From an uncultured Ignavibacteria bacterium (GTDB lineage: Bacteria; Bacteroidota; Ignavibacteria; Tepidaquicellales; Tepidaquicellaceae): a stretch of 52,128 nt of DNA. This document shows, in pieces, positions 18,497 to 27,213 of the stretch. The stretch spans positions 1 through 52,128 of the forward strand of contig CALMST010000244.1 of assembly GCA_937872315.1 (NCBI GenBank), written 5' to 3'. The notes under the pieces were generated by a model. The model worked only from the letters and a program-made list of their open reading frames with translations, did no database searches and was not told where the DNA came from. Made by a program: the position numbers and the translations under genes. The first letter of the stretch is position 1. Every line of letters begins with the position of its first letter.

Positions 18497-19146
18497 TCAT
18501 TGACTTATAGAATGCAATTCTTTTTCATGTGCAGAATATTTTGCAGACTTTGGAATAAAATAAATGGGAGCGCCGGGTTTGGTAAGTTCTTCTCTGAGAG
18601 TACTTTCAACAAATTTTTGAAGCATATTGGCAAAATGAAAAACCGTCCATGTATGAAGATATTTAAAATTCATTGGTTCTCTTTCTTTTAAACTTCTTTC
18701 GTGGTAATACAGGCATATGCATCAATGTATAGTTGTTATACAGTAAAAATGGTTTATCTGACTTTACGCTTTTCTCAAGGTATTTAAAAGCGCGGCGTTC
18801 ATATTCGGTATCAAGATTTAATTTCAGAACCATAGTGATTTTTTCTTTTTCAACCACCTTCCCGCCTTTCTTTCCTTCCATCATATAAGAGACCGGATCC
18901 CGTCCGGGTAAATACCATGGATCAGTTTCCCATAATGCGCAATCATATGATCCCGGAGGACCATACCATTCATCAAAGCCATGATCTGTCGCCCATCTTA
19001 CATCTTTTTCTCAGATATGCCATTTTCCCAAACATAAAGTTGAATATCCGGCATCCGAAAAAAGGTCTCCCATAGTCCGCTCCCATGCAGTAAGGCCGCC
19101 CGGAACTACCGGAAAAGTTGCTTTTGTATTTCCGGTAAGTAGGGAA
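18497..19146 (-). pseudogene. Decayed sulfatase relic
   Basis: Minus-strand reading from 19146 gives a sulfatase fragment starting just after the formylglycine site (LLTGN). It continues through LFSDAGYSTLCLGKWHI, an in-frame TGA at 19011-19013, HGFDEWYGPPGSYDCALWET, then KPFLLYNNYTLMHMPVLPRK. After a stop near 18672 a shifted frame gives HTWTVFHFANMLQKFVEST and KPGAPIYFIPKSAKY, which look like a sulfatase C-terminus. The 5' third (metal Asp pair and CxPxR), the middle (DNG region) and the reading frame are all lost. The 5' break lies next to the palindromic repeat at 19157. It resembles signal-bearing arylsulfatases more than the 780-residue type nearby. Confidence 0.75.
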
Positions 19147-19156
19147 ATTAAATTTT

Positions 19157-19232
19157 ACCACAAAGACACTAAGTCTCAATGAATTTATTTTTCAAACATT
19201 TTTTATTTTGTGTCTTCGTTTCTTCTTCGTGG
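19157..19232 (+). repeat. Palindromic dispersed repeat family B, copy 2
   Basis: A 76-bp element with inverted ends (ACCACAAAGACAC ... GTGTCTTCG ... CGTGG). The 22-base core at 19181-19202 matches the minus strand of 12440-12461 with one mismatch. It begins ten bases from the broken 5' edge of the sulfatase relic. Confidence 0.65.
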
Positions 19233-19375
19233 ACAGTTTTGACAAGATTAATTAATCATAAATTATTTCTTAAAATTATGAATATACTTTTGAATAAATT
19301 TTAATTATTGTGAATTTTTATAATTTTTAAATTAATGAATGTTAATCAAAATTAACTTAAAAGAAAGGAAGCAAA

Positions 19376-21730
19376 ATGGCTTTAAAAGAATACAAACCGG
19401 GGACAGCTTTCACCGGTGTAATTGGAAGAACATTTGATGTTTCGTCACCGGCATGACCCGAGCCCAAGCGTGCCAAAAAAGGAACGCCGAATGTTTTATT
19501 CATCGTTCAGGACGACACAGGTTTTGGAAATCTTGGTTGTTTCGGAAGTCCTATAAAAACACCTAATCTTGATTCACTCGCAAAAGGCGGTTTGATATAT
19601 AATAATATGCATACAACAGCTTTATGTTCACCAACCCGTTCATGCATACTCACCGGAAGAAATCATCATTCAAATGCAATGGCTTGCATAACGGAAGGCT
19701 CGGAAGGATTTCCGGGAAGCAACGGGTCCATACCATTTGAAAATGGATTCTTATCGGAAATGTTGTTGCAAAACGGTTACAATACTTATGCGGTAGGAAA
19801 GTGGCATCTTACTCCGGCAGAACAAAATTCAGCCGCCGGTCCTTATGACCGCTGGCCGCTAGGAAGAGGATTCGAAAGATTTTACGGATTTCTCGGAGGA
19901 GATACCAGCCAGTATTATCCTGATCTTGTTTATGATAATCATCAGGTGGAACCTCCAAAAACTCCTGAAGAAGGTTATCATCTTACAGTTGATCTGACTG
20001 ATAAAGCCATCGGTTTTATAGCGGACTCAAAGCAGGTAGCTCCTGACAAACCTTTCTTTTTGTATTTCTGTCCGGGAGCGATGCATGCACCGCATCAGGT
20101 ACCGAAAGAATGGGCTGATAAATATAAAGGTCAGTTTGATAAAGGCTGGGATGATTACAGAGAGAAGACTTTTGCAAGACAAAAGAAACTTGGGATAATA
20201 CCAAAGGATGCTGTTTTATCACGCCACGATCCTGATGTTCAGGACTGGAAGAAACTTTCTGCAGATGAAAGAAAATTATTTTCAAGAATGATGGAAGTAT
20301 TTGCGGGATTCCTCGAACATACCGACCATCAGTACGGAAGATTATTTCAGTTTTTAAAAGATATGAAATTATGGGATAATACTCTGATCATGTTCATTTC
20401 GGATAACGGAGCAAGCTCTGAAGGTGGTCCTACCGGATCCACTAATGAAAATAAATTTTTCAATAATGTACCTGAGGATCTGGAAGAAAATCTGAAAGCC
20501 ATGGATGAACTTGGCGGACCAAAATATTTCAATCATTATGCATGGGGCTGGGCGCACGCAGGTAACACTCCGTTTAAGAGATGGAAACGTGAAACATACA
20601 GGGGAGGAGTTTCAGATCCGTTTTTAGTTCACTGGCCAAAAGGTATTAAATCCAAAGGTGAAACGAGAACCGCATTTACCCATGCAATAGATATGCTGCC
20701 GACTGTACTGGATGCGCTCAACATTACTCCGCCGGATTCGATAAAAGGTGTATCTCAGTCACCGATACAGGGTAAGAGTTTTGCCAGAACTTTTGATGAT
20801 AAAAAATCTAAAGGAGATCACATAACGCAATACTTTGAAATGTTTGGTCACCGGTCTTTGTATCATGACGGATTCAGAGCCGTTTGTCCTTGGCCCGGTG
20901 ATTCTTTTACTGAGTCAGGACTTGGATTCGGAGCTCCAATAGATGCTGCAAAGCTTACAGAGCTGGATGCAAATAACTGGGAATTGTATGATCTTACAAA
21001 AGATCCTACGGAAACAAATAACATTGCAAAAAATAATAAGGCAAAGTTGATAGAGATGATTGCGCAGTGGTATGTGGAAGCCGGAAAATATGATGTGCTG
21101 CCGGTTGACTCACGCGGAACCTTGAGATTTACTGATGAAAGACCGCAGATTGCTGAAGCCAGGAAATCTTATACATATTATCCTGGTACTCAAACGGTAC
21201 CATCATTTGCTGCTGTCGATGTTATGAACCGTTCTTTTAGTATCACAGCAGATGTAGATATTCCAAAAGACGGCGCTGAAGGTGTCATTTTTTCATTCGG
21301 AGGAAATGACGGAGGTGTTACTTTTTATATTAAAGATAAAAAACTTCACTTCGGATATAATTATGTCGGTTCAGAATATTTTTATGTCTCATCCGTCGAT
21401 GATGTACCAAAAGGAAGACAGAAGTTAAGATTAGAATTTGAAATATCCGGTAAACCAAACTTTGAAATAGGAAAAGGTGCTCCCGGCACGGCGCAGCTTT
21501 ATTTCGGAAAAAAGCTAAAAGGTCAGAATGATTTCAAAACTACGCTTCCTATTGCATTTGGACTCGGCGGAGGTGTTCATATAGGCAGAGATACAGGTTC
21601 TGCTGTGGTACCGGTATATAAACCGCCGTTTGATTTTACAGGTAAAATTTATTCTGTAACTGTCGATGTGAGCGGAGATCTGATAAAGGATGATGAAGCA
21701 ACAATGAAAGCTATCATGGCCAGGCAGTAG
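19376..21730 (+). pseudogene. Arylsulfatase interrupted by in-frame TGA at codon 27
   Basis: From ATG 19376, preceded by an intact AGAAAGGA, the frame is 785 codons long and open except for TGA at 19454-19456 (codon 27). The 27214 paralogue has TGG (Trp27) at this position in the same PA-W-P context. All catalytic elements lie downstream: Asp46-Asp47, the Cys84-Ser-Pro-Thr-Arg88 formylglycine site, GKWH at 141-144, the GAMHAPH His, SDNG and the FKRWKRETYRGG Lys block, then the ~200-residue C-terminal LamG-like domain. No ATG, GTG or TTG lies in frame between the TGA and the Asp pair. The next start, TTG at 19592, would lose it. So it is either newly inactivated or expressed by readthrough. 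No other damage is seen. Confidence 0.8.
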
Positions 21731-21758
21731 AGCAATTATCACTATACAATTATCAATT

Positions 21759-21792
21759 ACTCCTTCTTTTGTTTTACCGGGAAGGAGTTTTT
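21759..21792 (+). terminator. Intrinsic terminator after TGA-interrupted sulfatase
   Basis: Stem ACTCCTTC / GAAGGAGT with a 14-nt loop and a T tail. The 3' arm and preceding bases (ACCGGGAAGGAGTTTTT) are identical to those of the terminator after the 27214 sulfatase, so the duplication included the 3' flank. Confidence 0.8.
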
Positions 21793-22030
21793 ATTTAACC
21801 GGTCTTTACATGATTACTATTGGTATTTATACAAAATTAAAGTTTTGAAAATTTAAATAAACGTCTGTGATAAATTACCATTTCGAAATAATTTTTCCGA
21901 TGCTATTGGTATTCCAAAAAGTCTGATCAAAGAGTGTCGTGAAATTATGCAATTAAAACGTTTATACTTTCTGGAACAATAACAACGGTGATGATTTTAT
22001 TTCGGATATTTCTGATTTATCAGCATGTAT

Positions 22031-22068
22031 GTCCAAAACGTTTTAATGAAACATAGAATAGATTCATC
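22031..22068. repeat. Dispersed repeat family C, copy 2 (38 bp)
   Basis: Begins GTCCAAAACGTTTTAATG and ends ATAGATTCATC. It is the ungapped partner of 12335-12372 (31 of 38 positions), in the same orientation. Confidence 0.55.
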
Positions 22069-22239
22069 AGCACTCTGAATGCCTTTTTTCTTAAAAACTT
22101 TTTTAATAAAAATCATCTGATTTTTTATATTCAGATTAAATTCAGATTATTAAAGAGTAAATCATATAAATCTTTTTATACAAGATTGCCTGTTTACATA
22201 TATAATTTAAAAATCTTATGTTTGATTATGCAGTAGATA

Positions 22240-23067
22240 TTACAGATCCGTTATCTTCAGTTCTTTTAAAATTTTATAAGTAATTCCTCTTCTAGAATTA
22301 TTGAATAAATCAGCCCGTTCATTATCATCAATATTTTTACTGTCTGTCTGCACACAGATTGCGAAATAATATACATTATCATTCGCTTCGGCATATCCGA
22401 CAAACCATCCTATATCTAAATTATCCTGACTTCCCCAGCCGGATTTTCCTCTTAAGACATAGCCGGCAGTATCATTTTCTATCATTATCTCTTTAACTAT
22501 ATCCAGCGAGCGTTGTGAAAAGGGGAGTTTATTTGTGTTCAATCTTATCAGAAAATCTATTTGTTCTGATGGAGTGATCCGCAGTCCGCCTGTAAGCCAG
22601 AATTTATCAATCCCTCCGGACGTATCTGCATTGCCGTAATCAGCTGTATCCAGCCAGTATTGCATTCTCTCTCCTCCGACTCTTCTTGCAAGCTCCCGGT
22701 AATACCAGACAGTTGAATTTTTAAAGGCATTTTTGAGATCATAATCCTTATCCCAAACCGGATTTCTCTGCACGCTGTCCCAGGGGATCACAAAATTTTC
22801 ATCAGGTATTACACCGGTTTCAAGTCCTATAAGGGAATTACATATCTTGAATGTGGAAGCCGGGGTAAATTGACGATTGTATTGTTCCTGATTATAAAAT
22901 ATGAATCTGTCTGCTTTGCTGTCATATACTACAGCTGAACCTTCAACCTGATATTCATCAAAGTATTTTCTGAATTCATCCCGTATTTCAATCGTCTGTG
23001 AATATCCGGGCAACAAATAAAATATCATAATCAAAAAGATTGTCAGAACTTTTATTTTTCTTATCAT
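22240..23067 (-). CDS. Class D beta-lactamase (OXA-type)
   Basis: A 275-residue serine beta-lactamase with a Sec signal peptide (cleavage near GYSQ) and all class D motifs in register: Ser71-Thr-Phe-Lys74 (active serine and carbamylated lysine), Ser118-Thr-Val120, Tyr144-Gly-Asn146, Lys208-Ser-Gly210 and Trp221-Phe-Val-Gly224. The length is that of typical OXA enzymes. It acts in the periplasm on penicillins and possibly other beta-lactams; the spectrum cannot be inferred. No mobile element or integron feature flanks it and its composition matches the neighbours, so it looks like an intrinsic chromosomal gene. It could instead be a related BlaR1-sensor-like domain, but it lacks any membrane receptor part. 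Confidence 0.93.
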   Translation of the reverse strand: MIRKIKVLTIFLIMIFYLLPGYSQTIEIRDEFRKYFDEYQVEGSAVVYDSKADRFIFYNQEQYNRQFTPASTFKICNSLIGLETGVIPDENFVIPWDSVQRNPVWDKDYDLKNAFKNSTVWYYRELARRVGGERMQYWLDTADYGNADTSGGIDKFWLTGGLRITPSEQIDFLIRLNTNKLPFSQRSLDIVKEIMIENDTAGYVLRGKSGWGSQDNLDIGWFVGYAEANDNVYYFAICVQTDSKNIDDNERADLFNNSRRGITYKILKELKITDL

Positions 23068-23259
23068 TACTTTAAAAGATTAATTTTAAAATGCCAGCTG
23101 CTATCTGTTAATTACATAATGTTTTCAAATTTTTCCATCTGTTTTGAATTGCCGGTCTTAATCACTTCACACAATGCTTTCATTACTTTTCCGCCTTTAA
23201 AAAAATATTAATTCCGGGAGGAAATTCAAATGAATATTCTGAATTCAAAAATCTGATTA

Positions 23260-23781
23260 TCAGGATATTACAAGTTTCATCAAAAGATCTGTCTGATCAT
23301 CATTGCCATATCTGAATATGTGCTTGTCAAATTCTATGAATCCGGATTTTTTATAAAATGCAATTGCCCTGTGATTATTTTCCCAGACACCAAGCCAAAT
23401 ATAGTTTAACTTATTCCTTAAGGCTGTTTCTAAAGCTTTATCAAACAGTATCTTGCCGATTCCCTTTCCGTGATATTCCTTATACACGTAAATTCTTTCG
23501 ATCTCCAGTGAGTCGGGGTCGTTAAGGTCAGACTGGGCTTTATTGAAATTTATTTTTAGATAACCGATCACTTTATTATCCGACTCAGCCAGAAAGAATT
23601 CAGAATCGGGATTTGTTAGTTCCTTCAGTACTTTTTCCGGATCAAAACTTTCACTCAGATATTTCTCAGTATTCTCATCTTCATTACTCAGAGCAAATGT
23701 TTCTATTATAGTGTAAATGCCTATCTTACGGATCTTTTCCAGGTCACAGATGCTTGCTTTGGTCAGTTTAATATTAAGCAT
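23260..23781 (-). CDS. GNAT family N-acetyltransferase
   Basis: A 173-residue single-domain GNAT protein. Motif A (ERIYVYKEYHGKGIGKILF) supplies the acetyl-CoA pyrophosphate-binding Gx-GxG-type loop, and motif B is NHRAIAFYKKSGF. The preceding strand FLAESDNKVIGYLKINF is also typical. The C-terminal GNDDQTDLLMKLV is the usual final strand. It transfers an acetyl group from acetyl-CoA to an unknown amine. It is followed by the beta-lactamase gene about 190 bases away and is probably an independent unit. Confidence 0.88.
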   Translation of the reverse strand: MLNIKLTKASICDLEKIRKIGIYTIIETFALSNEDENTEKYLSESFDPEKVLKELTNPDSEFFLAESDNKVIGYLKINFNKAQSDLNDPDSLEIERIYVYKEYHGKGIGKILFDKALETALRNKLNYIWLGVWENNHRAIAFYKKSGFIEFDKHIFRYGNDDQTDLLMKLVIS

Positions 23782-23842
23782 ATTAAGAAATAATATAACT
23801 CTGTTTATTTTAAAATATTAAATCCGGGTTATTGAATCTGAC

Positions 23843-24307
23843 TTATATCCAGAACTCATCTTCGGAATTTTCACAGAATTTTTCATCCTTGTGATGTTTC
23901 CTGATTTTTTCTAACTCTTCATCAGTAGCTGCAGTTTGTATCTTATTAAACAATACTCTTTCTTCAAACCTGATATGCTTTTCAAGTTCTTCTGAGATCT
24001 GTTTCAAAGAACTTTCTAAATCCGGAATATTATTATTCTTAAAAAGTTTTTCGAGTATCTTATGTTCTTTCAATGCCTGTTTTACGAGTTCGTTATCATT
24101 TCCCAAAACGGGAAATACATATTCTTCTTCGATCTCAAAATGTTCAATCAGATGAGTTTTGTAAAACCAGTCAGTATAAACTTTCATTCTTTCCGGGGAA
24201 ATACCTTTTAAAAATCCTCTTCTGATTTTCCAGCAAAGCAATAGTCCGTGATGATGATCTCTGCTTAGTGGCCGGATTGCCGGATCTCGTTTTATTGGAT
24301 TGCTCAT
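23843..24307 (-). CDS. Hemerythrin HHE domain protein
   Basis: About 154 residues of helical bundle with the hemerythrin-like metal-ligand pattern: RDHHHG near residue 20, HLIEHFEIEEEYVFP near 70, KEHKILEKLF near 100, and HIRFEERVLF near 130. Such proteins bind a di-iron centre and serve in oxygen, NO or iron handling. I start at ATG 24307; a TTG at 24313 would add two residues. It lies 36 bases after the membrane protein gene at 24344 and may be cotranscribed with it. Confidence 0.87.
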   Translation of the reverse strand: MSNPIKRDPAIRPLSRDHHHGLLLCWKIRRGFLKGISPERMKVYTDWFYKTHLIEHFEIEEEYVFPVLGNDNELVKQALKEHKILEKLFKNNNIPDLESSLKQISEELEKHIRFEERVLFNKIQTAATDEELEKIRKHHKDEKFCENSEDEFWI

Positions 24308-24343
24308 AAACAAAAAGTTTAATTTTGAAAAGAAGTAAGCTCT

Positions 24344-24997
24344 TCAAGCCGAAATTCTATTTCTGTCAACAATGAATGCTATGATCACAAACAGCCATTG
24401 CAACTGTCCTGCCCATGCAATTGCATTTACGCTTGGCGGTGGCGGTCCGAAAATATTTGCAATTTGAATCAATACAAGAAAAGAAATAAGAAAAACGAGA
24501 AGATATTTTCCTGTTCTGTTAACAGGTTTTGTTGCTTTATAATAAATGAAGACCCCTGTGAAAAAAATCAGACCTTCTATTATCACTGATAAATAAGGAT
24601 AGTTCCAGAGTCCGAAACCTGTTTTCATAGAATCTTCAGCAGGCAGCAACGGGAGGTCAGGTCTGTGAACGATCAGATCAAGAAACCAGTGACTTATTAC
24701 ACACACAAAAATTACTAATGAATATCTGAATTTTTTTAAAAACAGAAAAGAAACAATTCCTAAAATCAATCCCCATACAGTTACCATTAAAAGGCTGTGG
24801 GATAACGGATAGTCCGTAAAATCCAGCGGAGTTAATTTTGTGATGCCGGGAGAGATCACCACGTGCTCAATATTCAGAAGTAGTAAAGTCGGCCAGATAA
24901 GATCAAGGAATTGCGCTGCAATGAAAAGATATCCAAGCGATATTACAGGAGCATATTTCTTTGCTCCAAACCCGACTCCGAAATGACCTATGAACAT
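24344..24997 (-). CDS. YdjM/DUF457-like membrane protein
   Basis: A 217-residue protein with six or seven hydrophobic helices. N-terminal MFIGHFGVGFGAKKYAP and conserved polar residues in AAQFLDLIWP, DYPLSHSLLM and SHWFLDLIVHRPDLPL match the membrane-bound metal-dependent hydrolase-like YdjM group. The regularly spaced His/Asp inside helices suggest a metal site. No substrate is known. The gene appears to head a small operon with the hemerythrin gene. Confidence 0.8.
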   Translation of the reverse strand: MFIGHFGVGFGAKKYAPVISLGYLFIAAQFLDLIWPTLLLLNIEHVVISPGITKLTPLDFTDYPLSHSLLMVTVWGLILGIVSFLFLKKFRYSLVIFVCVISHWFLDLIVHRPDLPLLPAEDSMKTGFGLWNYPYLSVIIEGLIFFTGVFIYYKATKPVNRTGKYLLVFLISFLVLIQIANIFGPPPPSVNAIAWAGQLQWLFVIIAFIVDRNRISA

Positions 24998-25005
24998 TTT
25001 AAAAT

Positions 25006-25047
25006 AAAAGTTAAAAGTTAAAAGTTAAAAGATAAAAATTAAAAGTA
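25006..25047. repeat. Tandem array, 7-bp unit x6
   Basis: Three exact copies of AAAAGTT followed by three diverged copies, beginning nine bases upstream of the YdjM-like start codon. Confidence 0.85.
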
Positions 25048-25198
25048 AATTCCCGGATCCCAGTTCTGAAATGGTCTTTTGTCCCGGTAATAATCTCCGG
25101 TCCGATATGTGTTTTTCATTTTTCCTGTTTTTCTAATGATCTGTGTTAAGTACATAATTAAAGTTGAACGCTTCTGATCAACAGCAATTGATCAATGA

Positions 25199-25340
25199 TT
25201 TTTTTGCCGGGAATTAACACAAATTATCATGAATAATGTATTCTTATAAATTAAATTTTTGCAGATCCTTTAAAATCAGCGTTAATCTGTGGCTAAACCT
25301 TAGTTTCATTATCTGACAGTCAACCTAAGTTACTTTATTA
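25199..25340 (+). repeat. Dispersed repeat family A, copy 2
   Basis: Carries the AATCTGTGGCTAAA core at 25284-25297 and aligns over ~130 bases with 5650-5775 and 33410-33530, in the same orientation. Confidence 0.6.
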
Positions 25341-25411
25341 AACTCATAAGGAAAAACTGCTGAAGGTATTCTTAAAACCAGGTATTCAATTTTATAAAAT
25401 ATCGTATTGCT

Positions 25412-26098
25412 TTAAGGAGCCAGTCTTTTTTTTGTCCATACCTTATCATTAAGTGTGTAAAGAATCCTGTCATGTAACCGGCTTGCCCGTCCCTGCCAGA
25501 ATTCTATACTGACCGGATTTAAGCAATAACCTCCCCAGTTTTCAGGTCTCGGTACGGGCTTGTTCTCAAATTCTTTATTAAGCTCCAGTACTTTTTTTTC
25601 AAGCTCTTCCCTGCTTTTTATTACGCTGCTTTGTGAAGATGCAACTGCGCTTATCTGGCTACCCCGCGGACGACTGTGAAAATATTTATCGGATTCATCG
25701 CCGGATATTTTTTCTGCAACCCCTTCGATCCTTACTTGCCTGTACAACTCAAACCAAAGAAAGGTCATTGATGCATTTGAATTATTAATAAGTTCTGATC
25801 CTTTCCTGCTGTCATAATTTGTATAAAATACAAATCCCTTTTCATCAAAACCTTTTAAAAGCAAAACCCTTCCTGAAGGCTTACAATCAGCTGAGACAGT
25901 TGAAAGATGCATTATGTTTGGTTCAGGGATTTTATTTTTCACTGCTTCATTAAACCATATTTCAAACTGAAATATCGGATCATCTGACATATTAACCTCA
26001 TCGATTCCGTCAGATAAATATTCAGTTCTGAAATTCGCAACTAATTGCCGGATAGATTTATTTTGAAACTGACCTTTTATGTCATTTAGGAAACTCAA
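25412..26098 (-). CDS. pdxH: Pyridoxamine 5'-phosphate oxidase
   Basis: A 228-residue FMN-dependent oxidase that converts pyridoxamine/pyridoxine 5'-phosphate to pyridoxal phosphate with O2, the last step of vitamin B6 salvage. FMN-site residues are visible in RVLLLKGFDEKGFVFYTN and YDSRKGSEL. The C-terminal IEFWQGRASRLHDR matches the family signature almost residue for residue, ending in the usual RLAP. Length is typical. It is cytoplasmic, with no operon partner. Need for O2 fits with the O2-dependent FGE and beta-type aerobic lifestyle suggested elsewhere. Confidence 0.96.
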   Translation of the reverse strand: MSFLNDIKGQFQNKSIRQLVANFRTEYLSDGIDEVNMSDDPIFQFEIWFNEAVKNKIPEPNIMHLSTVSADCKPSGRVLLLKGFDEKGFVFYTNYDSRKGSELINNSNASMTFLWFELYRQVRIEGVAEKISGDESDKYFHSRPRGSQISAVASSQSSVIKSREELEKKVLELNKEFENKPVPRPENWGGYCLNPVSIEFWQGRASRLHDRILYTLNDKVWTKKRLAP

Positions 26099-26123
26099 TT
26101 TTTTAATTTTGAATATAGATTAA

Positions 26124-26214
26124 AGAGTTACGAATTACGAATTAAGAGTTACGATTTACGAATAACGAATTACGAGTTACGAGTTACGAGTTACGAATAA
26201 CGAATAACGAATTA
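26124..26214. repeat. Tandem array, 7-bp unit x13
   Basis: Thirteen contiguous copies of a CGARTTA/CGAATAA-type heptamer with point variation between copies, beginning about 25 bases upstream of the pdxH start codon. Confidence 0.9.
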
Positions 26215-26259
26215 TTAGTGACTTAATTTTAAATAAATTTATTATTGCTGATCATAAAC

Positions 26260-26308
26260 ACTCAATACTCAATACTCAATACTCAATACTCAATACCCAA
26301 TATTCAAT
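26260..26308. repeat. Tandem array, 7-bp unit x7
   Basis: Seven copies of ACTCAAT, the last two each with one change. The heptamer is unrelated to the CGARTTA unit 46 bases away. The same heptamer appears twice near 15170. Confidence 0.9.
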
Positions 26309-27041
26309 TCAGCCATTTCATTAACTTGAAGCACCGGTTCATCAGAAATGTCAATGTGTAATAACCTTTCCCTGAACTTTAATATGCCGGGACACAGATC
26401 TATTTCCTCAATGATTCCAATAGTGAATAGTTTATGATTCTGTTTTAAATTCAAAAGCATGTTATCAAATATGATCAAAACAATCTGTCAGGCCGGTGGA
26501 TCCAAAGACAATTTCATTATATATTTCTGAAGTAGATCTTATGACCTATTTATATTATCTGAAAAGACTCTGATATATATTTCTGATCTGCAATAGATAC
26601 TCATTGTTTTATTTTTTTAAAATTGACTTCAAAACGGATGAATTATATGTCAAACCGGTTTTCCAACAGAGTGCCGATATTAGATTCCCTGCTGCTTTTC
26701 GGACCTGCGAGTTAACATATAAATTTATGATTCATACCGGACGATCATTTTTTTAGTCAGCATTCCGATCTCAAATCAGAATTTAAATTAAAATACCTAA
26801 TAAGAAAAAATCTTACTATATAAATTTCAGGTCAGCAAAAAAATAAGTTTAATTAAAACCGGAATTCCCGTACATACGATTTATATTATTGCTTTTTTCT
26901 GAATATTGAAAGACCTAACAGTGTTTTTTGTTCGTTAAGAAGAAAGAAGTTAAACCGGAAAACAGATGGGTCTATTCTATTTATCTTTAAAACTTACCGG
27001 ACAGTTTTGGAATCTGTTTATATGAAAATGAAATTACTGTA

Positions 27042-27072
27042 TTGCTATAGATAGAAATGATTTCTAATTTTG
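27042..27072 (+). promoter_or_regulatory. Candidate Bacteroidota-type promoter for sulfatase
   Basis: A -7 box TAATTTTG (27065-27072, TAnnTTTG consensus) lies 20 bases after a partial -33 box TTG (27042-27044). The implied leader before ATG 27214 is about 135 bases. The assignment rests on consensus match only. Confidence 0.35.
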
Positions 27073-27213
27073 CGTACCAAAAAATTTAACTGCCTCATTC
27101 TGATTAATTCTTTTACCCGTTTATAAAATAAATTTTATTCAATACAACCTGTAATATTTTTAGCATTATAAATATATTACTTAATAATTTATTTAAAAAA
27201 AGAAAGGATCAAG

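Larger units (their letters stand above)
21731..22239. other. Intergenic region between convergent sulfatase and beta-lactamase genes
   Basis: About 510 bases holding the sulfatase terminator and one copy of the 38-bp repeat (22031-22068). The rest is AT-rich without open frames, RNA genes or other structure I could recognise. Confidence 0.65.
24998..25411. other. Intergenic region with tandem and dispersed repeats
   Basis: About 410 bases upstream of the YdjM-like gene and downstream of pdxH. It holds a 7-bp tandem array (25006-25047) and a copy of dispersed repeat family A (25199-25340). No gene is seen. Confidence 0.7.
26099..27213. other. 1.1-kb intergenic region with two tandem arrays
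   Basis: The longest gene-free stretch here. It holds 7-bp tandem arrays at 26124-26214 and 26260-26308 and a probable promoter at 27042-27072 serving the sulfatase. An open frame at 26290-26478 (-) overlaps the second array and shows no recognisable domain, so I do not call it. The remainder is AT-rich without visible structure. Confidence 0.65.

Noticed and set aside
18500-18691. 63-codon plus-strand open frame
   Set aside because: Antisense to the C-terminal part of the sulfatase relic, which gives the meaningful reading.
19376-19456. Selenocysteine at the TGA of the first interrupted sulfatase
   Set aside because: The intact paralogue has Trp, not Cys, at this site, the other paralogue has TAG, and no SECIS-like hairpin is visible directly after the TGA.
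26124-26308. CRISPR array
   Set aside because: Units are only 7 bp and contiguous, with no spacers and no cas genes nearby.
26290-26478. 62-codon minus-strand open frame
   Set aside because: Its 3' end is made of the ACTCAAT tandem array and no domain or ribosome-binding site is seen.
26518-26586. 13-bp direct repeat TATATATTTCTGA at 26518 and 26574
   Set aside because: Low-complexity AT sequence; expected by chance at this composition.
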